Source: Pelosinus sp.
GTDB lineage: Bacteria > Bacillota > Negativicutes > DSM-13327
Assembly: GCA_029239675.1 (NCBI GenBank)
Contig: JARBUM010000002.1
Location: 62,001 to 126,000, forward strand
DNA: 64,000 nt
Direction of reading: 5' to 3'
Below, one piece after another: positions 1-10,214 of this stretch; the stretch's first letter is position 1; the number at the start of each line of letters is the position of its first letter. Made by a program: the position numbers and the translations under genes. Below the pieces are notes generated by a model, which saw nothing but the letters and a program-made list of their open reading frames with translations, made no database searches and was not told the DNA's origin.

Positions 1-1
1 T

Positions 2-1636
2 TCTGTAAATGATGGGATCATTATCTATGATGTGGAATCCTTAAATATGATTGAAGCCAATCATAAAGCCTGTGAAATTTTTGGTCTCTCCAAAGATAAT
101 CTCCTACTGACAAGACTACAGGATTTTGGCACTGGCGAGACTCCCTATACACAAGAGGAAGCCTTAACTTGGTTTCAAAAGGCCATACAAGGAGAGACCC
201 CTCTCTATGATTGGAAAATTAAAAATTCCCAAGGAGAATACGTTGATCTTGAAGTGAGCCTTAAGTATACTATGCTTGGCGGTAAATGGCGTATGTTAGC
301 TGTAGTTCGTGACATTTCAGAACGTGAATGTGCAAAAGAAAAAATCTACCGATTAGTGAATTTTGATACGTTAACAAAACTTCCTAATAAGACGCTCTTC
401 AATGATAGGCTACATATTGCTATGGCTCATGCCAAAAGAAATAGAGAGCAACTTGCTGTTTTATTCTTAGACCTAGATCGATTTAAAATCATTAACGATT
501 CTTTAGGACATCATGTTGGAGACCTTGTTCTACAAGAAGTCGCTGAAAGATTGCAGCTATGTATTCGAGATGAAGACACTGTATGCCGTATGAGCGCAGA
601 TGAGTTTATTATTCTTTTGACTGATATAGAGAAGTCCTCTAACATTACTAAAATAATCACAAGAATGACTGCTACTCTATCTATGCCTTTTATCGTTGGA
701 GAGAACGAGTTACGCATTACTTCTAGCATTGGTATCAGTATTTATCCGCACAATGGCCATACACCGGAAGTATTAGTCAAACATGCAGAGCTCGCTATGT
801 ATCACGGAAAAGAAAATGGTAGAAACAATTATCAATTTTTCACAGAGTCACTAAACGAAGTTGTTTCAGAACGTTTATCTCTTGAAAACAGTCTTAGACT
901 GGCAATTGAGAGAAATGAATTTGTTTTATATTATCAACCACAAATTGATATAAACACCAGTAAATTAATTGGTGTTGAAGCCTTAATTCGATGGAATCAT
1001 CCTCAAAATGGCTTAATATCTCCAGCCAAGTTTATTCCTGTTGCAGAAGACACAGGACTTATTATACCAATAGGCGAATGGGTACTACGTGAAGTTTGCC
1101 AACAACATTTCACTTGGCTGGATTTTGGCCTGCCTGGAATACAAATCGCTGTGAATGTCTCCGCTATTCAGTTCCAAGAAAAGCAATTCTTCTTTACTCT
1201 ACAAGAAATTTTGAGAAGTTATAATATGAATCCTGCTTACCTAGAACTTGAATTAACGGAAGGTATTTTAATGAGAGATGCCACTACTGCTACAAAAGAA
1301 TTACACTCACTAAAAAGATTGGGTGTAAAATTATCGATTGATGATTTTGGAACTGGATATTCAAGTTTGCAATATCTAAGCCAATTCCCTATTGACAAAC
1401 TTAAAATTGACCAAACTTTTATTAGAGCAATGACCACTCATGCTTCAAGCCTTGCAATTGTAGAATCAATTACCTCTCTTGCAGATAAGCTGCATATTAA
1501 GGTGATCGCTGAAGGCGTTGAAAATAATGAAGAGTTAAAAATTTTACAGAAATGTGGCTGTAACGAAGTGCAGGGGTATTATTTTTCAAAACCCTTACCT
1601 GCTGACAAGTTTATAGAATGGTATTATGCTAGATAG
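2..1636 (+). CDS. PAS-GGDEF-EAL signalling protein, 5' end cut by the window
   Basis: The reading frame is open from base 2 and begins inside a PAS domain (IIIYDVESLNMIEANHKA), so the true start lies before the window. After the PAS (about 100 residues visible) come a GGDEF domain (about 110-275) and an EAL domain (about 285-530). The GGDEF signature is degenerate: SADEF near residue 188 replaces GGDEF. The EAL domain keeps EAL, an ELTE motif, DDFGTGYSS and AEGVE. Known family roles are diguanylate cyclase and c-di-GMP phosphodiesterase. I infer that the phosphodiesterase half is active and the cyclase half is inactive or only regulatory. It converges on a response-regulator gene across a shared terminator. 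Confidence 0.93.
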   Translation, partial: SVNDGIIIYDVESLNMIEANHKACEIFGLSKDNLLLTRLQDFGTGETPYTQEEALTWFQKAIQGETPLYDWKIKNSQGEYVDLEVSLKYTMLGGKWRMLAVVRDISERECAKEKIYRLVNFDTLTKLPNKTLFNDRLHIAMAHAKRNREQLAVLFLDLDRFKIINDSLGHHVGDLVLQEVAERLQLCIRDEDTVCRMSADEFIILLTDIEKSSNITKIITRMTATLSMPFIVGENELRITSSIGISIYPHNGHTPEVLVKHAELAMYHGKENGRNNYQFFTESLNEVVSERLSLENSLRLAIERNEFVLYYQPQIDINTSKLIGVEALIRWNHPQNGLISPAKFIPVAEDTGLIIPIGEWVLREVCQQHFTWLDFGLPGIQIAVNVSAIQFQEKQFFFTLQEILRSYNMNPAYLELELTEGILMRDATTATKELHSLKRLGVKLSIDDFGTGYSSLQYLSQFPIDKLKIDQTFIRAMTTHASSLAIVESITSLADKLHIKVIAEGVENNEELKILQKCGCNEVQGYYFSKPLPADKFIEWYYAR

Positions 1637-1680
1637 CAGGAACATTAAACTGTGCAATGAAAAGCATTATAGCAAAAAGA

Positions 1681-1706
1681 AAACCATAGCAAATTTGCTG
1701 TGGTTT
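1681..1706. terminator. bidirectional intrinsic terminator
   Basis: AAACCATAGCAAATTTGCTGTGGTTT forms a hairpin with T-rich tracts on both sides (TTTCTTTT on plus, TTTTCTTTTT on minus). It lies between two convergent genes and can serve both. Confidence 0.8.
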
Positions 1707-1709
1707 CTT

Positions 1710-2699
1710 TTATGATTGGATATTATAAGTTTGCTCTATTAAAATAACCGTATGTTCCGACTCTTCCACGATAGAAAATATATGATCATAAGTATTAGAT
1801 AGTTCTATCAAAAATGTAAGAAAACTAAGAGCATAATTGCCACTGATATCGATCTTAAGATTGCTCTTTAGAGTTACTTTTTCAGAATTAGCAGTAGCAG
1901 TTATATTACAATCTAATATGTTCATTTGATATTGTTTAGATAACAGCACTAAAAACTCAAATAAAAATAGTGTAAAGTCAGCGTTACCATGACACTTCAC
2001 ATCTTTAATATCCGTTGTAAGCTTACCTGTTGTAGTCAATTCCGGCATAGCTTTGCAGATCCCATCTTTAATCCTTTGAAGATTAAAGACTACTGGGTAA
2101 CTCGGCACTGAATTTAAAAAGGTTAAACATAGCATTTCGCATAAATAAATCACTATTTTCGAACCATGATGTTCTTTCATTTGAGAAAAAGAAAAGGCTA
2201 TAATGGCATTAATTGAGAAAGCATCTTTATCAACACACCCTAACCTCGCCCCCATCATTTTAAATACATTTTTATATGCATCATTAGTGCGTTCCAAAGA
2301 CTTTGCTAACCTTTCCTTCTCCTTTTTCAAATTATAAAAGTTAATTGCTTCTCGTACCGCCCTTAATAAATCACCCATTTCCCAAGGTTTGGTCATATAT
2401 TTATTAATATCACCATCATTTATAGACTCTAACACTTGATTTACTTGCGTAAACCCAGACAAAACAATTTTCTGCATATCAGGATATTTCTCTTTTGCTA
2501 TCCTCAACATGGCAATTCCATCCATTGTAGGCATGTGTAGATCAGTTACAACAACACTTATATTAGTTTTTTCCATTATAGCTAACGCCTCTTGAGCATT
2601 TGTTGTAAAATAAGGAACATAATCTTCATCTACAACAGCCCTTCTAATGGCAACTAAAATGAACGCATCATCATCTACAAACAACACACTATTTTTCAA
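1710..2699 (-). CDS. response regulator with CheY-like receiver and uncharacterised C-terminal half
   Basis: Residues 1-120 are a receiver domain: acidic cluster VDDD near the N-terminus, phosphoacceptor in VVVTDLHMPTMDG, and the conserved Lys in YMTKPW. That last stretch (GDINKYMTKPWE) resembles RpfG-type receivers, but no HD-GYP, DNA-binding or GGDEF output follows. A short helical linker (NLKKEKERLAKSLER) leads to about 180 residues I cannot assign. The start is TTG at 2699, after a GAGGCGA ribosome-binding site. No cognate kinase is adjacent. The facing gene is a c-di-GMP protein, so a role in that network is possible but unproven. Confidence 0.85.
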   Translation of the reverse strand: MKNSVLFVDDDAFILVAIRRAVVDEDYVPYFTTNAQEALAIMEKTNISVVVTDLHMPTMDGIAMLRIAKEKYPDMQKIVLSGFTQVNQVLESINDGDINKYMTKPWEMGDLLRAVREAINFYNLKKEKERLAKSLERTNDAYKNVFKMMGARLGCVDKDAFSINAIIAFSFSQMKEHHGSKIVIYLCEMLCLTFLNSVPSYPVVFNLQRIKDGICKAMPELTTTGKLTTDIKDVKCHGNADFTLFLFEFLVLLSKQYQMNILDCNITATANSEKVTLKSNLKIDISGNYALSFLTFLIELSNTYDHIFSIVEESEHTVILIEQTYNIQS

Positions 2700-2876
2700 A
2701 AAAATCGCCTCACAATTCCTCTTTTATAAATAACATTACAATTGGCAGCTAAAATTTTTGTAAGATAGTTATTATCACGACTTAATCTTGTAACACTACA
2801 TTCAACAGTTAATGTAGAGTCCCCTGCAACTTGCGCAAATTTTCTTATAAATACAATCACTAAATAAGGAGTTTCT

Positions 2877-3707
2877 ATGTATAATCTACTTTCGACAAAC
2901 TTGTTTACTCTTCTAAAAGCCGATAATAAGGTAACACTACTTTTACTTATAACGGTAATGATATTACTTATTATAATTGGTTTTGCCTTAATCCTTCATA
3001 TATTCCAACGTACATTTTTGTATTCCATACTAAAGGATCTCCTTTATTACGTAAAGCAAAAGTGGCCTGGACTGTATATTCTAGTCGGGTTCTTAATTAG
3101 TGGATTGCTGCTAGCAGAATTTGCCGAATTGGCATGGAAAACATTATTCCGCCATCAAATGGTTATTTTTGATCAACTAATCATTGAACTTGTCCGCTAC
3201 TTTGCCAATCATCATCTTGACCTAATCATGCTTCACATTACCACTCTGGGTTCAGCTCCTTTTTATGGTGTATTATCAATACTTATTGTTACAGGCCTTG
3301 CTTATTTCCGCAAATACCTAGAAGCATCCGCCCTAGCAATTTGTCTGCTAGGCGGTGGTTTTCTTAATTATTTATTAAAACACTTATTTGTACGTGCTAG
3401 ACCCGATATGTTCCATATCATTAAAGAAACAGGCTATAGCTTCCCTAGTGGTCATGCCATGGTTTCACTATGCTTTTATGGGATGCTTGCCTATTTGATT
3501 AGCCAAAATATTTCCTCATGGATTTGGCGAGCATTAGTATTTATGCTAACTGCTATTTTCATTGCTGCTATTGGAGTAAGTCGCATTTATTTGGGAGTAC
3601 ATTATCCGACAGATGTCTTAGCAGGATATGCAGCAGGGTCTACCTGGTTATTTTTCTGCCTCTCCTTACTTATGTGGTGGGAACACAAGAATAAGCAAAA
3701 CCAATAG
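2877..3707 (+). CDS. PAP2-family membrane phosphatase
   Basis: A 276-aa membrane protein with the three PAP2 motifs in order: KHLFVRARP (KX6RP type), PSGHAM, and SRIYLGVHYPTD (SRX5HX3D type). The catalytic His residues of motifs 2 and 3 are present. There are about six hydrophobic segments, including an N-terminal pair. The family removes phosphate from lipid phosphates such as phosphatidic acid or undecaprenyl diphosphate. The substrate here cannot be read from the sequence. An AAGGAG site precedes the ATG. Confidence 0.9.
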   Translation: MYNLLSTNLFTLLKADNKVTLLLLITVMILLIIIGFALILHIFQRTFLYSILKDLLYYVKQKWPGLYILVGFLISGLLLAEFAELAWKTLFRHQMVIFDQLIIELVRYFANHHLDLIMLHITTLGSAPFYGVLSILIVTGLAYFRKYLEASALAICLLGGGFLNYLLKHLFVRARPDMFHIIKETGYSFPSGHAMVSLCFYGMLAYLISQNISSWIWRALVFMLTAIFIAAIGVSRIYLGVHYPTDVLAGYAAGSTWLFFCLSLLMWWEHKNKQNQ

Positions 3708-3726
3708 CGTTTAATCAAAATGCCAA

Positions 3727-4026
3727 TTACAAATTCCTGTTATTGATCAGCCATTCGACCTGCTTTTGCAGTTCTACAATTTGTTGTTGGATATCAGGTT
3801 CTTTTCCTAAGGCTAGATTCTTCGAAACTTGCTCTTTTGTCGTGAAATTTTGTGAATCGCTTCCTTGCTCCTGAGAAGCGATGCTTGTCATTATACTTCC
3901 TACTGCAATTATAAAATTGCCAAGGGTATTGAGGTCTGTTGCATTTAATCCTTTAGAAAAAGCCACCGCGAGAATAGTTGCTGCTAAAGCAAGTTCATCA
4001 GAGTTTAAAGATTGGAATAGAGACAT
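3727..4026 (-). CDS. conserved small hypothetical protein
   Basis: A roughly 99-aa protein with a hydrophobic central segment (NTLGNFIIAVGSIMTSIASQ) and a C-terminal helix (QQQIVELQKQVEWLINN) likely to form a coiled coil. The start chosen is ATG at 4026 because AAGGAGG lies 6 bases upstream. A longer TTG start at 4044 would put that site inside the gene. The N-terminal part (NSDELALAATILAVAFSKGL) is helical. I do not recognise a family with a known function. Confidence 0.7.
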   Translation of the reverse strand: MSLFQSLNSDELALAATILAVAFSKGLNATDLNTLGNFIIAVGSIMTSIASQEQGSDSQNFTTKEQVSKNLALGKEPDIQQQIVELQKQVEWLINNRNL

Positions 4027-4499
4027 TTTCACCCTCCTTAGCAATAGGCATACTTGTAATGCATATGTTGTAAGTCAATACAACGGAATAAAAACAACAT
4101 GACTCTAAGAAAATAATACCCTTTGTAATTATGAAATATTTCATAATTTTATAAAGAACATAGCAAAAATACTTTTAATTTATTCCCATATTACGAGAAA
4201 GAACTCTTTATCATAGTCTATTATTAAATATAATAGACAGCATCCTTTTCTAAAAAATCAATCTTATTATTTGTTGGTTCCTAATTTTGAGTAAGTAGAG
4301 TTTACAAAACATCTTTTTTTTACAAATTAAGTAATTTTCAGCAGGAGAACATAAGTGAAATGTGTAATTTATTAACTAAATTAATATTTCGGTCTTTAAT
4401 TATTATGTGATATCTCTCGGTAAAGAATATTTGCATGATTCTGAAATTCGCCCATAATAAGCCAATTTTAGGTAGCTATACTAATTAAGGAGCCCATAT
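4027..4499. other. AT-rich intergenic region between divergent genes
   Basis: About 470 bp separate the small gene from the GGDEF-EAL gene. It must hold both promoters, but I could not pick a -35/-10 pair with confidence on either strand. No ORF with a ribosome-binding site and no strong hairpin is visible. Confidence 0.5.
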
Positions 4500-7136
4500 A
4501 TGAAGAGACGGACCTTACAGCGCCAAATTCAATTATGGACAATTTTGCTTGTTATTGTTCCGAGTCTGCTGATTATGACGATTTACACAATTAGTCAGAT
4601 TTCAATAGCTAAGCAACAAAATCTAGCGTTAATCGACCAACGCGTACATGCTCAGAAACGATTAATTGACTATTGGATGGAAGAACGCATCGAAAACATT
4701 CGTGATCTTAGCCGGACAGAAGCTTTCCGCAACTTAGACGAACCACAAATGGAGCGCGTTCTCTATTTCAAACAACAGCTTGATAATTATTTTGATTCAT
4801 TATCATACATTGATAAAAACGGACTTTTTAAAATGTCCACTCTAAGTTCAGGAATACGGTATCCTTCCGCAATCGGTAAGCCCTATTTTGAAGAAGCTAA
4901 AGAAAGAAGATCATATATTTCCGATGTGGTTATTGGCCGGAACGGCGGCCAGCCCATCATTAACTTTTCTTCGCCTATCTATGATTACAATGGTAATTTT
5001 CAAGGACTAATACTTGGATCGATAAAAACTGTTACCCTAGAAAAACTCTTGCGCGAGAATTGGATTGGTCAAACAGGAGAGATCTTTCTAGTTAACCGAG
5101 AAGGCATTATGCTTACTGATCCACGATATCTTAATGTGCTAATTGACAAAGGCATAGTCAAAGGCACTGCTAAAATGAATTTTAAAATCTCAGAAGATGC
5201 TGTTCGCTTTATCGAACTTGGCGAGTCAGGCACGGCAACGTGGATTGATTATTTAGGCAATAAGGTACTAGGAGCTTACCTAGATGTACCTGAGCGTGGC
5301 TGGACACTTATTGGGAAGATCAATGAAGAAGAAGTTCTCGCTCCTATTTATAAACAATTGGCAATGATGGCTAGTGCTACAGTCATTTTAATTTTATTGA
5401 TTCTACCCTTAGCTAAACTGTTAACCAATCGGATTAAATTACCTATTAACTGGTTAATTCGACAATCTAATCAGGTTGCAGCGGAAAATTATGAAATGGT
5501 TGATCAATATAAGTCTTCGAGAACTATGCCCTATGAACTAGGTATCTTATGTGAAACTTTCGTCAATATGAACCACAAAATTAAAAATACTATCTTTCTG
5601 CTCAAAGAAAATGAAGCCAAGCTAGAAAACAAAATGATAGAAATACAGGAGATTAATGCTACCCTCGAAGAGGAAATGATGGAACGGCAAGCAGCACAAG
5701 CTGCGCTCGTTAATCTAAATGTTGATTTGGAAAACAAAATTAATGAGCGAACGGGCGATTTACAAGATATGAATGCAGCACTAGAAGAAGAAATCATGGA
5801 ACGTAAGGCTGCTCAAGAAGCATTGAACGAAAAGAACCAAGTTATTCGACAAATCGCTTACTCTGATGGTCTCACTGGCTTACCTAACCGCGCACTTCTA
5901 AATGAACGTCTGAAAGCAGAAATGGAAAAAACTCGCCGTGGCGAGTCAGCTGGCGCCGTCCTGTTCATCGATTTAGATGATCTAAAGATGGTAAACGATA
6001 CTTTCGGCCATACATATGGCGATGCGCTAATCACTATGGCAGGAAAACGAATAGTGGAATTCGCTGGTGATGACGTTTTTGTTGGCCGCATTGGTGGAGA
6101 CGAATTTATGGTAATTTTGTCTGGTGAATATGACCGTAAAATTATAGCCCATAGTGCCGATATGATAATTGAAGCTTTCAGCCAGGATATGGAGGCTCTG
6201 GGAATTCGCTTTCATACGTCAGCTAGTGTCGGTATTGCAGTATATCCTGCTGATGGCGATACAACCGAAGAAATTTTCAAGAATGCTGATAATGCCATGT
6301 ATGCAGCCAAGAAGGCTGGCAAAAATTGTTGGCGATTCTACGAGGCAACTATGCAGACAGAGGCCTATGACAAGATTCTGCTAATAAATAGTTTACGCCA
6401 TGCCATCGAGAATAAAGAACTATTATTGCATTATCAGCCGCAGGTGGACATCGATGGTTGCACTATCGGTTTCGAAGCGCTACTTCGCTGGAATAGTCCA
6501 GAACATGGTGCAATATCACCAGGACGTTTTATTCAATTAGCAGAGCAATGCGGGCTCATACAGAAGATTGGAAATTGGGTTCTTAGAGAAGCAAGCCAAT
6601 TTGCACGTAGATTAGTTGATATGGGTTGGGGGCATATTCATGTTGCCGTTAATGTATCTCCGCATCAACTATGCGCAGATGACTTTATCGACAGCATAAG
6701 TGAGGCTCTTTCTAGCACTGGAATTCAACCACACCAGCTCGAAATTGAAATCACCGAAAATGCGTTGATAGAATCCCTTGAAGAAAGTACTCATATACTC
6801 GAAAAAATACGAATGATGGGTGTTCGTCTGTCGCTTGATGATTTTGGCACGGGGTACTCATCTCTAACCTATCTCCAACGTTTGCCAGTAAAGACCCTAA
6901 AAATTGATAAAGCTTTCATAGATATGATCTTGACAGATAAAACACAAAAAGCGATTATTCGAACCATCATAGATATGGCTCACATCATGGAGATGACTGT
7001 AGTCGCTGAAGGCGTAGAAACAGAAAAGCAAATTGAGTATTTAGCAAAATGTCATTGCGACCTTTTACAAGGATACATTATCAGCCCTCCAGTACCTGAA
7101 GATGAAGCGATTAGCTTTCTTTCGTATCGTAAATAA
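4500..7136 (+). CDS. membrane-bound dCache sensor with GGDEF and EAL domains
   Basis: An 878-aa protein. A transmembrane helix at about 13-35 is followed by an extracytoplasmic double-Cache sensor (about 40-285), a second helix (about 285-305), and a cytoplasmic helical linker with two copies of a LEEE-ME-R-AAQ-AL repeat (about 390-450). Then come GGDEF and EAL domains. GGDEF is intact (about 532-536), as are EAL (about 659), EITE, DDFGTGYSS and AEGVE. Both synthesis and hydrolysis of c-di-GMP are therefore possible. The first 430 residues closely match the histidine kinase at 54949-57234. Start is ATG after AAGGAG. Confidence 0.95.
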   Translation: MKRRTLQRQIQLWTILLVIVPSLLIMTIYTISQISIAKQQNLALIDQRVHAQKRLIDYWMEERIENIRDLSRTEAFRNLDEPQMERVLYFKQQLDNYFDSLSYIDKNGLFKMSTLSSGIRYPSAIGKPYFEEAKERRSYISDVVIGRNGGQPIINFSSPIYDYNGNFQGLILGSIKTVTLEKLLRENWIGQTGEIFLVNREGIMLTDPRYLNVLIDKGIVKGTAKMNFKISEDAVRFIELGESGTATWIDYLGNKVLGAYLDVPERGWTLIGKINEEEVLAPIYKQLAMMASATVILILLILPLAKLLTNRIKLPINWLIRQSNQVAAENYEMVDQYKSSRTMPYELGILCETFVNMNHKIKNTIFLLKENEAKLENKMIEIQEINATLEEEMMERQAAQAALVNLNVDLENKINERTGDLQDMNAALEEEIMERKAAQEALNEKNQVIRQIAYSDGLTGLPNRALLNERLKAEMEKTRRGESAGAVLFIDLDDLKMVNDTFGHTYGDALITMAGKRIVEFAGDDVFVGRIGGDEFMVILSGEYDRKIIAHSADMIIEAFSQDMEALGIRFHTSASVGIAVYPADGDTTEEIFKNADNAMYAAKKAGKNCWRFYEATMQTEAYDKILLINSLRHAIENKELLLHYQPQVDIDGCTIGFEALLRWNSPEHGAISPGRFIQLAEQCGLIQKIGNWVLREASQFARRLVDMGWGHIHVAVNVSPHQLCADDFIDSISEALSSTGIQPHQLEIEITENALIESLEESTHILEKIRMMGVRLSLDDFGTGYSSLTYLQRLPVKTLKIDKAFIDMILTDKTQKAIIRTIIDMAHIMEMTVVAEGVETEKQIEYLAKCHCDLLQGYIISPPVPEDEAISFLSYRK

Positions 7137-7137
7137 T

Positions 7138-7190
7138 AAAACTACCCCTCTTGTTTATTTCATAGCTGAAATACAAGAAGGGGTAGTTTT
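7138..7190. terminator. bidirectional intrinsic terminator
   Basis: AAAACTACCCCTCTTGT pairs with ACAAGAAGGGGTAGTTTT (one-base bulge). It is flanked by A- and T-runs and sits between convergent genes. Confidence 0.88.
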
Positions 7191-7221
7191 ATTTTTACAC
7201 TTCAATGTTAGAGATCCTTGA

Positions 7222-8187
7222 TTAATTTACACAATGAGGACACTTACTAGCAACCTTACTGATGTCGACCATTGGAGCATTTACGTAAATTGCAATTGAT
7301 TTTGGTCTCTTTTGGCTCGTTAATAATAGTCCCATGACTACCATTGCCCCACCCCACATTTGGGTTCCAGAAATTACTTCTCCCATTAGAAGAGTGATAA
7401 TAGCCGTATAAACAGGAATCAGATTTACAGTAAGATTAGCAGTGCTTGCACCAACTGTACGAACTGAGAAATTCCACAAAATAAACGCACACACAGAAGC
7501 AAAGATTCCGATATAAAGAATTCCCTTAACCCCCATAGCACTTACTTGATGAATTGCAAGGGGTTGCATGATAAGAAATGGAATCATAATTAATACAGCA
7601 ATGAATGAGGAAAGAGTTATTGCCGTAATAGGTGGCACTGCTTCTGCCTTTTTGCATAAGAAAGCATAGGCCATCCAACATATATCTGCGGCAATCATCA
7701 GTAAGTCCCCTTTATTAAAATTCATTTGAAAGACTTGCATAAGATTCCCACCTGTCAGTAACGTCAACACTCCCATGAAAGAAACACTTAATCCTGCTAT
7801 TTGCATAATAGAAATTTTCTCTTTCCATAAAAGAAGGGAAAAGATCATTGTAATGGCAGGAGTAAGGGAAAATACTAAGGTTCCATTAGTGGGTGAAGTA
7901 AACTGTAATGCGGAATAGGTAAAAACATTAAACAAGATCCCTCCTGATATCCCCATGCAAGTTAAGATAATCCAAGATTCCTTAACGATCTTCTTCATCT
8001 TTTCATAATTCAAATTTTCATATATGACTGCAATAGGAAGCAAAATGCTACAAGCTATCACCCAGCGTAAAAATGTAATCCACAAAGGCGAAAATTCATT
8101 AATCACAATTTTCCCAAAAACAAAATTTCCCGCCCATAATAGGTTGCATAATAAAAGAAATAGAAATGCTTGATATTTCATTTTCAT
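7222..8187 (-). CDS. EamA/DMT-family transporter
   Basis: A roughly 321-aa protein with about ten transmembrane segments arranged as two EamA repeats, typical of drug/metabolite transporters that export amino acids or other metabolites. The N-terminus (LLLCNLLWAGNFVFGK) and second-repeat patterns fit. An unusual hydrophilic tail ends in CPHCVN, a CxxC-type motif that could bind metal or be redox active. Two ATGs (8187 and 8181) follow GGAGG, and the second has better spacing. It is divergent from a LysR gene, which likely regulates it. Confidence 0.9.
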   Translation of the reverse strand: MKMKYQAFLFLLLCNLLWAGNFVFGKIVINEFSPLWITFLRWVIACSILLPIAVIYENLNYEKMKKIVKESWIILTCMGISGGILFNVFTYSALQFTSPTNGTLVFSLTPAITMIFSLLLWKEKISIMQIAGLSVSFMGVLTLLTGGNLMQVFQMNFNKGDLLMIAADICWMAYAFLCKKAEAVPPITAITLSSFIAVLIMIPFLIMQPLAIHQVSAMGVKGILYIGIFASVCAFILWNFSVRTVGASTANLTVNLIPVYTAIITLLMGEVISGTQMWGGAMVVMGLLLTSQKRPKSIAIYVNAPMVDISKVASKCPHCVN

Positions 8188-8302
8188 TTCCCTCCTTCCT
8201 CAAATCTCTTATTGCACTTATTATATGAGAGAAGTTTTAATTGTTCAATTCAATATTCTTTAGTATAATCATTGGTATAAACTATGATTGGATGTGAAAG
8301 CA

Positions 8303-9187
8303 ATGGAGCTTAGACATTTAGAATATTTTATGACTATGCATCAAGAGCTTCATTTTACAAAAGCTGCTGAAAAATTAAATATTTCTCAACCTACTTTAAG
8401 CCAACAAATTCGTATTTTGGAAAGTGAAGTGGGAGCACCCCTATTCGACCGAATTGGCAAAAAAGTTTTCGCCACTAAAGCTGGGGATATCCTTTATCAT
8501 CATTGCCTGCAAATCTTTGGAGAATTAAAGCAAGCTCACACCGCTATTGGAGAGTTAGAAGGCTTACAAAGAGGTACCCTTGCTGTTGGCTGCTCTGGAA
8601 GTCATTTGCTTATCTCTTCCGTTGTAAAATTCCATACCCGTTATCCAGGAATTAAAATATCCATTGTTCAATTATCAACAGAGGAAATAAAAGAAAAATT
8701 ACTAAAAAATGAATTAGATATAGGGATTGCCTTTCTCCCCTTAGATGATCTTCAATTAGAAAGTCTACATCTATATACCGAAGAATTGTGCCTTGCAGTA
8801 CACAAAGACAACCCGCTTGCCAACTACTCAAACATAACTCTAGAGAGACTAAAATCCGTACCCATTGTTTTATTACCTCCTAAATATATCATCAGGCAAT
8901 TTATTGACCAGGCTACAGAAGAACTTGGTTTTATATTTAATCCTATCATTGAAATGATGCCTTTCGAGCATTTGCTGGAAATAGTAGGCCGTAATATTGC
9001 AGTAACCATCCTTCCTCGGTCCTATATTAATAGCTTTGGAAATGATAATATCCGAACCGTCTCCATAGACAAACCTAGCATGAAAAAATCTATGGGCGTT
9101 ATCCATAGGAAAGATATCTTCATCCCTGTAGCTACTGATAAATTTATAGAAGAATTGGTACTAGGCTTCAGAAACTTTCACTTTTAA
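8303..9187 (+). CDS. LysR-family transcriptional regulator
   Basis: The N-terminal winged helix-turn-helix reads MELRHLEYFMTMHQELHFTK, AAEKLNISQPTLSQQI, the classic LysR signature. A periplasmic-binding-protein-like effector domain follows (about 90-290). I chose ATG 8303 because LysR proteins usually begin MELRHLxYF; an in-frame TTG at 8288 is possible. The gene sits between two EamA transporter genes, divergent from one and just upstream of the other. By family habit it would bind the 8188-8302 intergenic region and control the divergent exporter. Confidence 0.92.
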   Translation: MELRHLEYFMTMHQELHFTKAAEKLNISQPTLSQQIRILESEVGAPLFDRIGKKVFATKAGDILYHHCLQIFGELKQAHTAIGELEGLQRGTLAVGCSGSHLLISSVVKFHTRYPGIKISIVQLSTEEIKEKLLKNELDIGIAFLPLDDLQLESLHLYTEELCLAVHKDNPLANYSNITLERLKSVPIVLLPPKYIIRQFIDQATEELGFIFNPIIEMMPFEHLLEIVGRNIAVTILPRSYINSFGNDNIRTVSIDKPSMKKSMGVIHRKDIFIPVATDKFIEELVLGFRNFHF

Positions 9188-9260
9188 AGAATACTATGAG
9201 TTCCCCTTTCCCTTTCCGTTAAGCTGTGATAAGATAAACAAATATTTAAATTTGTAGAGG

Positions 9261-10196
9261 ATGACAATTTTGACAAATGTAACAGATAACCGACGCATAT
9301 TCTTCCTACTCATCCTAGTAGTGTTGTTTTGGGGAATTAATGTAGTCTGTATTAAATATCTCACTCAATTTTTCCCACCTTTGGCACTAGCTCCGATTCG
9401 CTTGTTATTGGCAAGTGGGCTACTACTGCCCCTTGTACTTCGGCAAGAAGGTTATAAGAAATTATCCAGCAGGGAATGGTTTCCCATCATTGGAGTTTCC
9501 ATGTTTTGTATTTTCTTTCATCAAATAACACTGACCATTGGATTGACTGCTACCAGCGGAATGCATGGGGTTCTTATCCTGGGACTAAATCCTTTATTTA
9601 CAACTATTTTTGCTGGCTATCTACTAAAAGAAGAATTTACATGGGTGAAAGGAATTGCTATCCTTTTAGGATTCAGCGGCTTACTATTAGTCGTTTCTGG
9701 CAGTTCACAAGGTGATGCAACCTTGGCTGGTGACGGAATTATGTTTATTGCAGCCATTACCTTTGTTATAGGATCTTTATTTGTTAAAAAAGCTACGATA
9801 TCTGTTTCTCCCTTGATTGTAACAGCTTATAGCCACACGTTAGCCTCCATTGGTTTGCTGACTCTTGGTCTATTTGTAAATCCGGTGTGGATCTATCCTG
9901 GTAGCTTTGATCTCTTACCGATTGCGGTTTTACTATTTTCCAGCTTCTGTAGTACGGCATTAGGAGCCTTATGGTGGAATACAGCAATACAACAAGTCGG
10001 AGCTTCCACAGCATCCCTTTTCCAAAACGGTGCTCCTATCGTTGGCGTGCTTGCTTCCGCTTTATTCTTAGGAGAACAGCTAAGCTGGCATCATTTTGCC
10101 GCTCTCCTACTTGTTCTGTTAGGAGTTAGCTTAGGCACAGGAGTCATTCGTATGCCATCGAGATTACTACTTCTAGGTGATAAGCTTCGCAGCTAG
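9261..10196 (+). CDS. EamA/DMT-family transporter
   Basis: A roughly 311-aa protein with ten hydrophobic segments in two EamA repeats (LFWGINVVCIKYL in the first, VGASTASLFQNGAPIVGVLA in the second). The ATG at 9261 directly abuts a GTAGAGG site with no spacing, so the real start may be TTG 9270 (MTNVTDNRR). It lies 73 bp after the LysR gene and may be co-controlled. It is a different subfamily from the exporter at 7222. The substrate is unknown. Confidence 0.9.
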   Translation: MTILTNVTDNRRIFFLLILVVLFWGINVVCIKYLTQFFPPLALAPIRLLLASGLLLPLVLRQEGYKKLSSREWFPIIGVSMFCIFFHQITLTIGLTATSGMHGVLILGLNPLFTTIFAGYLLKEEFTWVKGIAILLGFSGLLLVVSGSSQGDATLAGDGIMFIAAITFVIGSLFVKKATISVSPLIVTAYSHTLASIGLLTLGLFVNPVWIYPGSFDLLPIAVLLFSSFCSTALGALWWNTAIQQVGASTASLFQNGAPIVGVLASALFLGEQLSWHHFAALLLVLLGVSLGTGVIRMPSRLLLLGDKLRS

Positions 10197-10214
10197 CAAT
10201 AATTTAATACTTAC

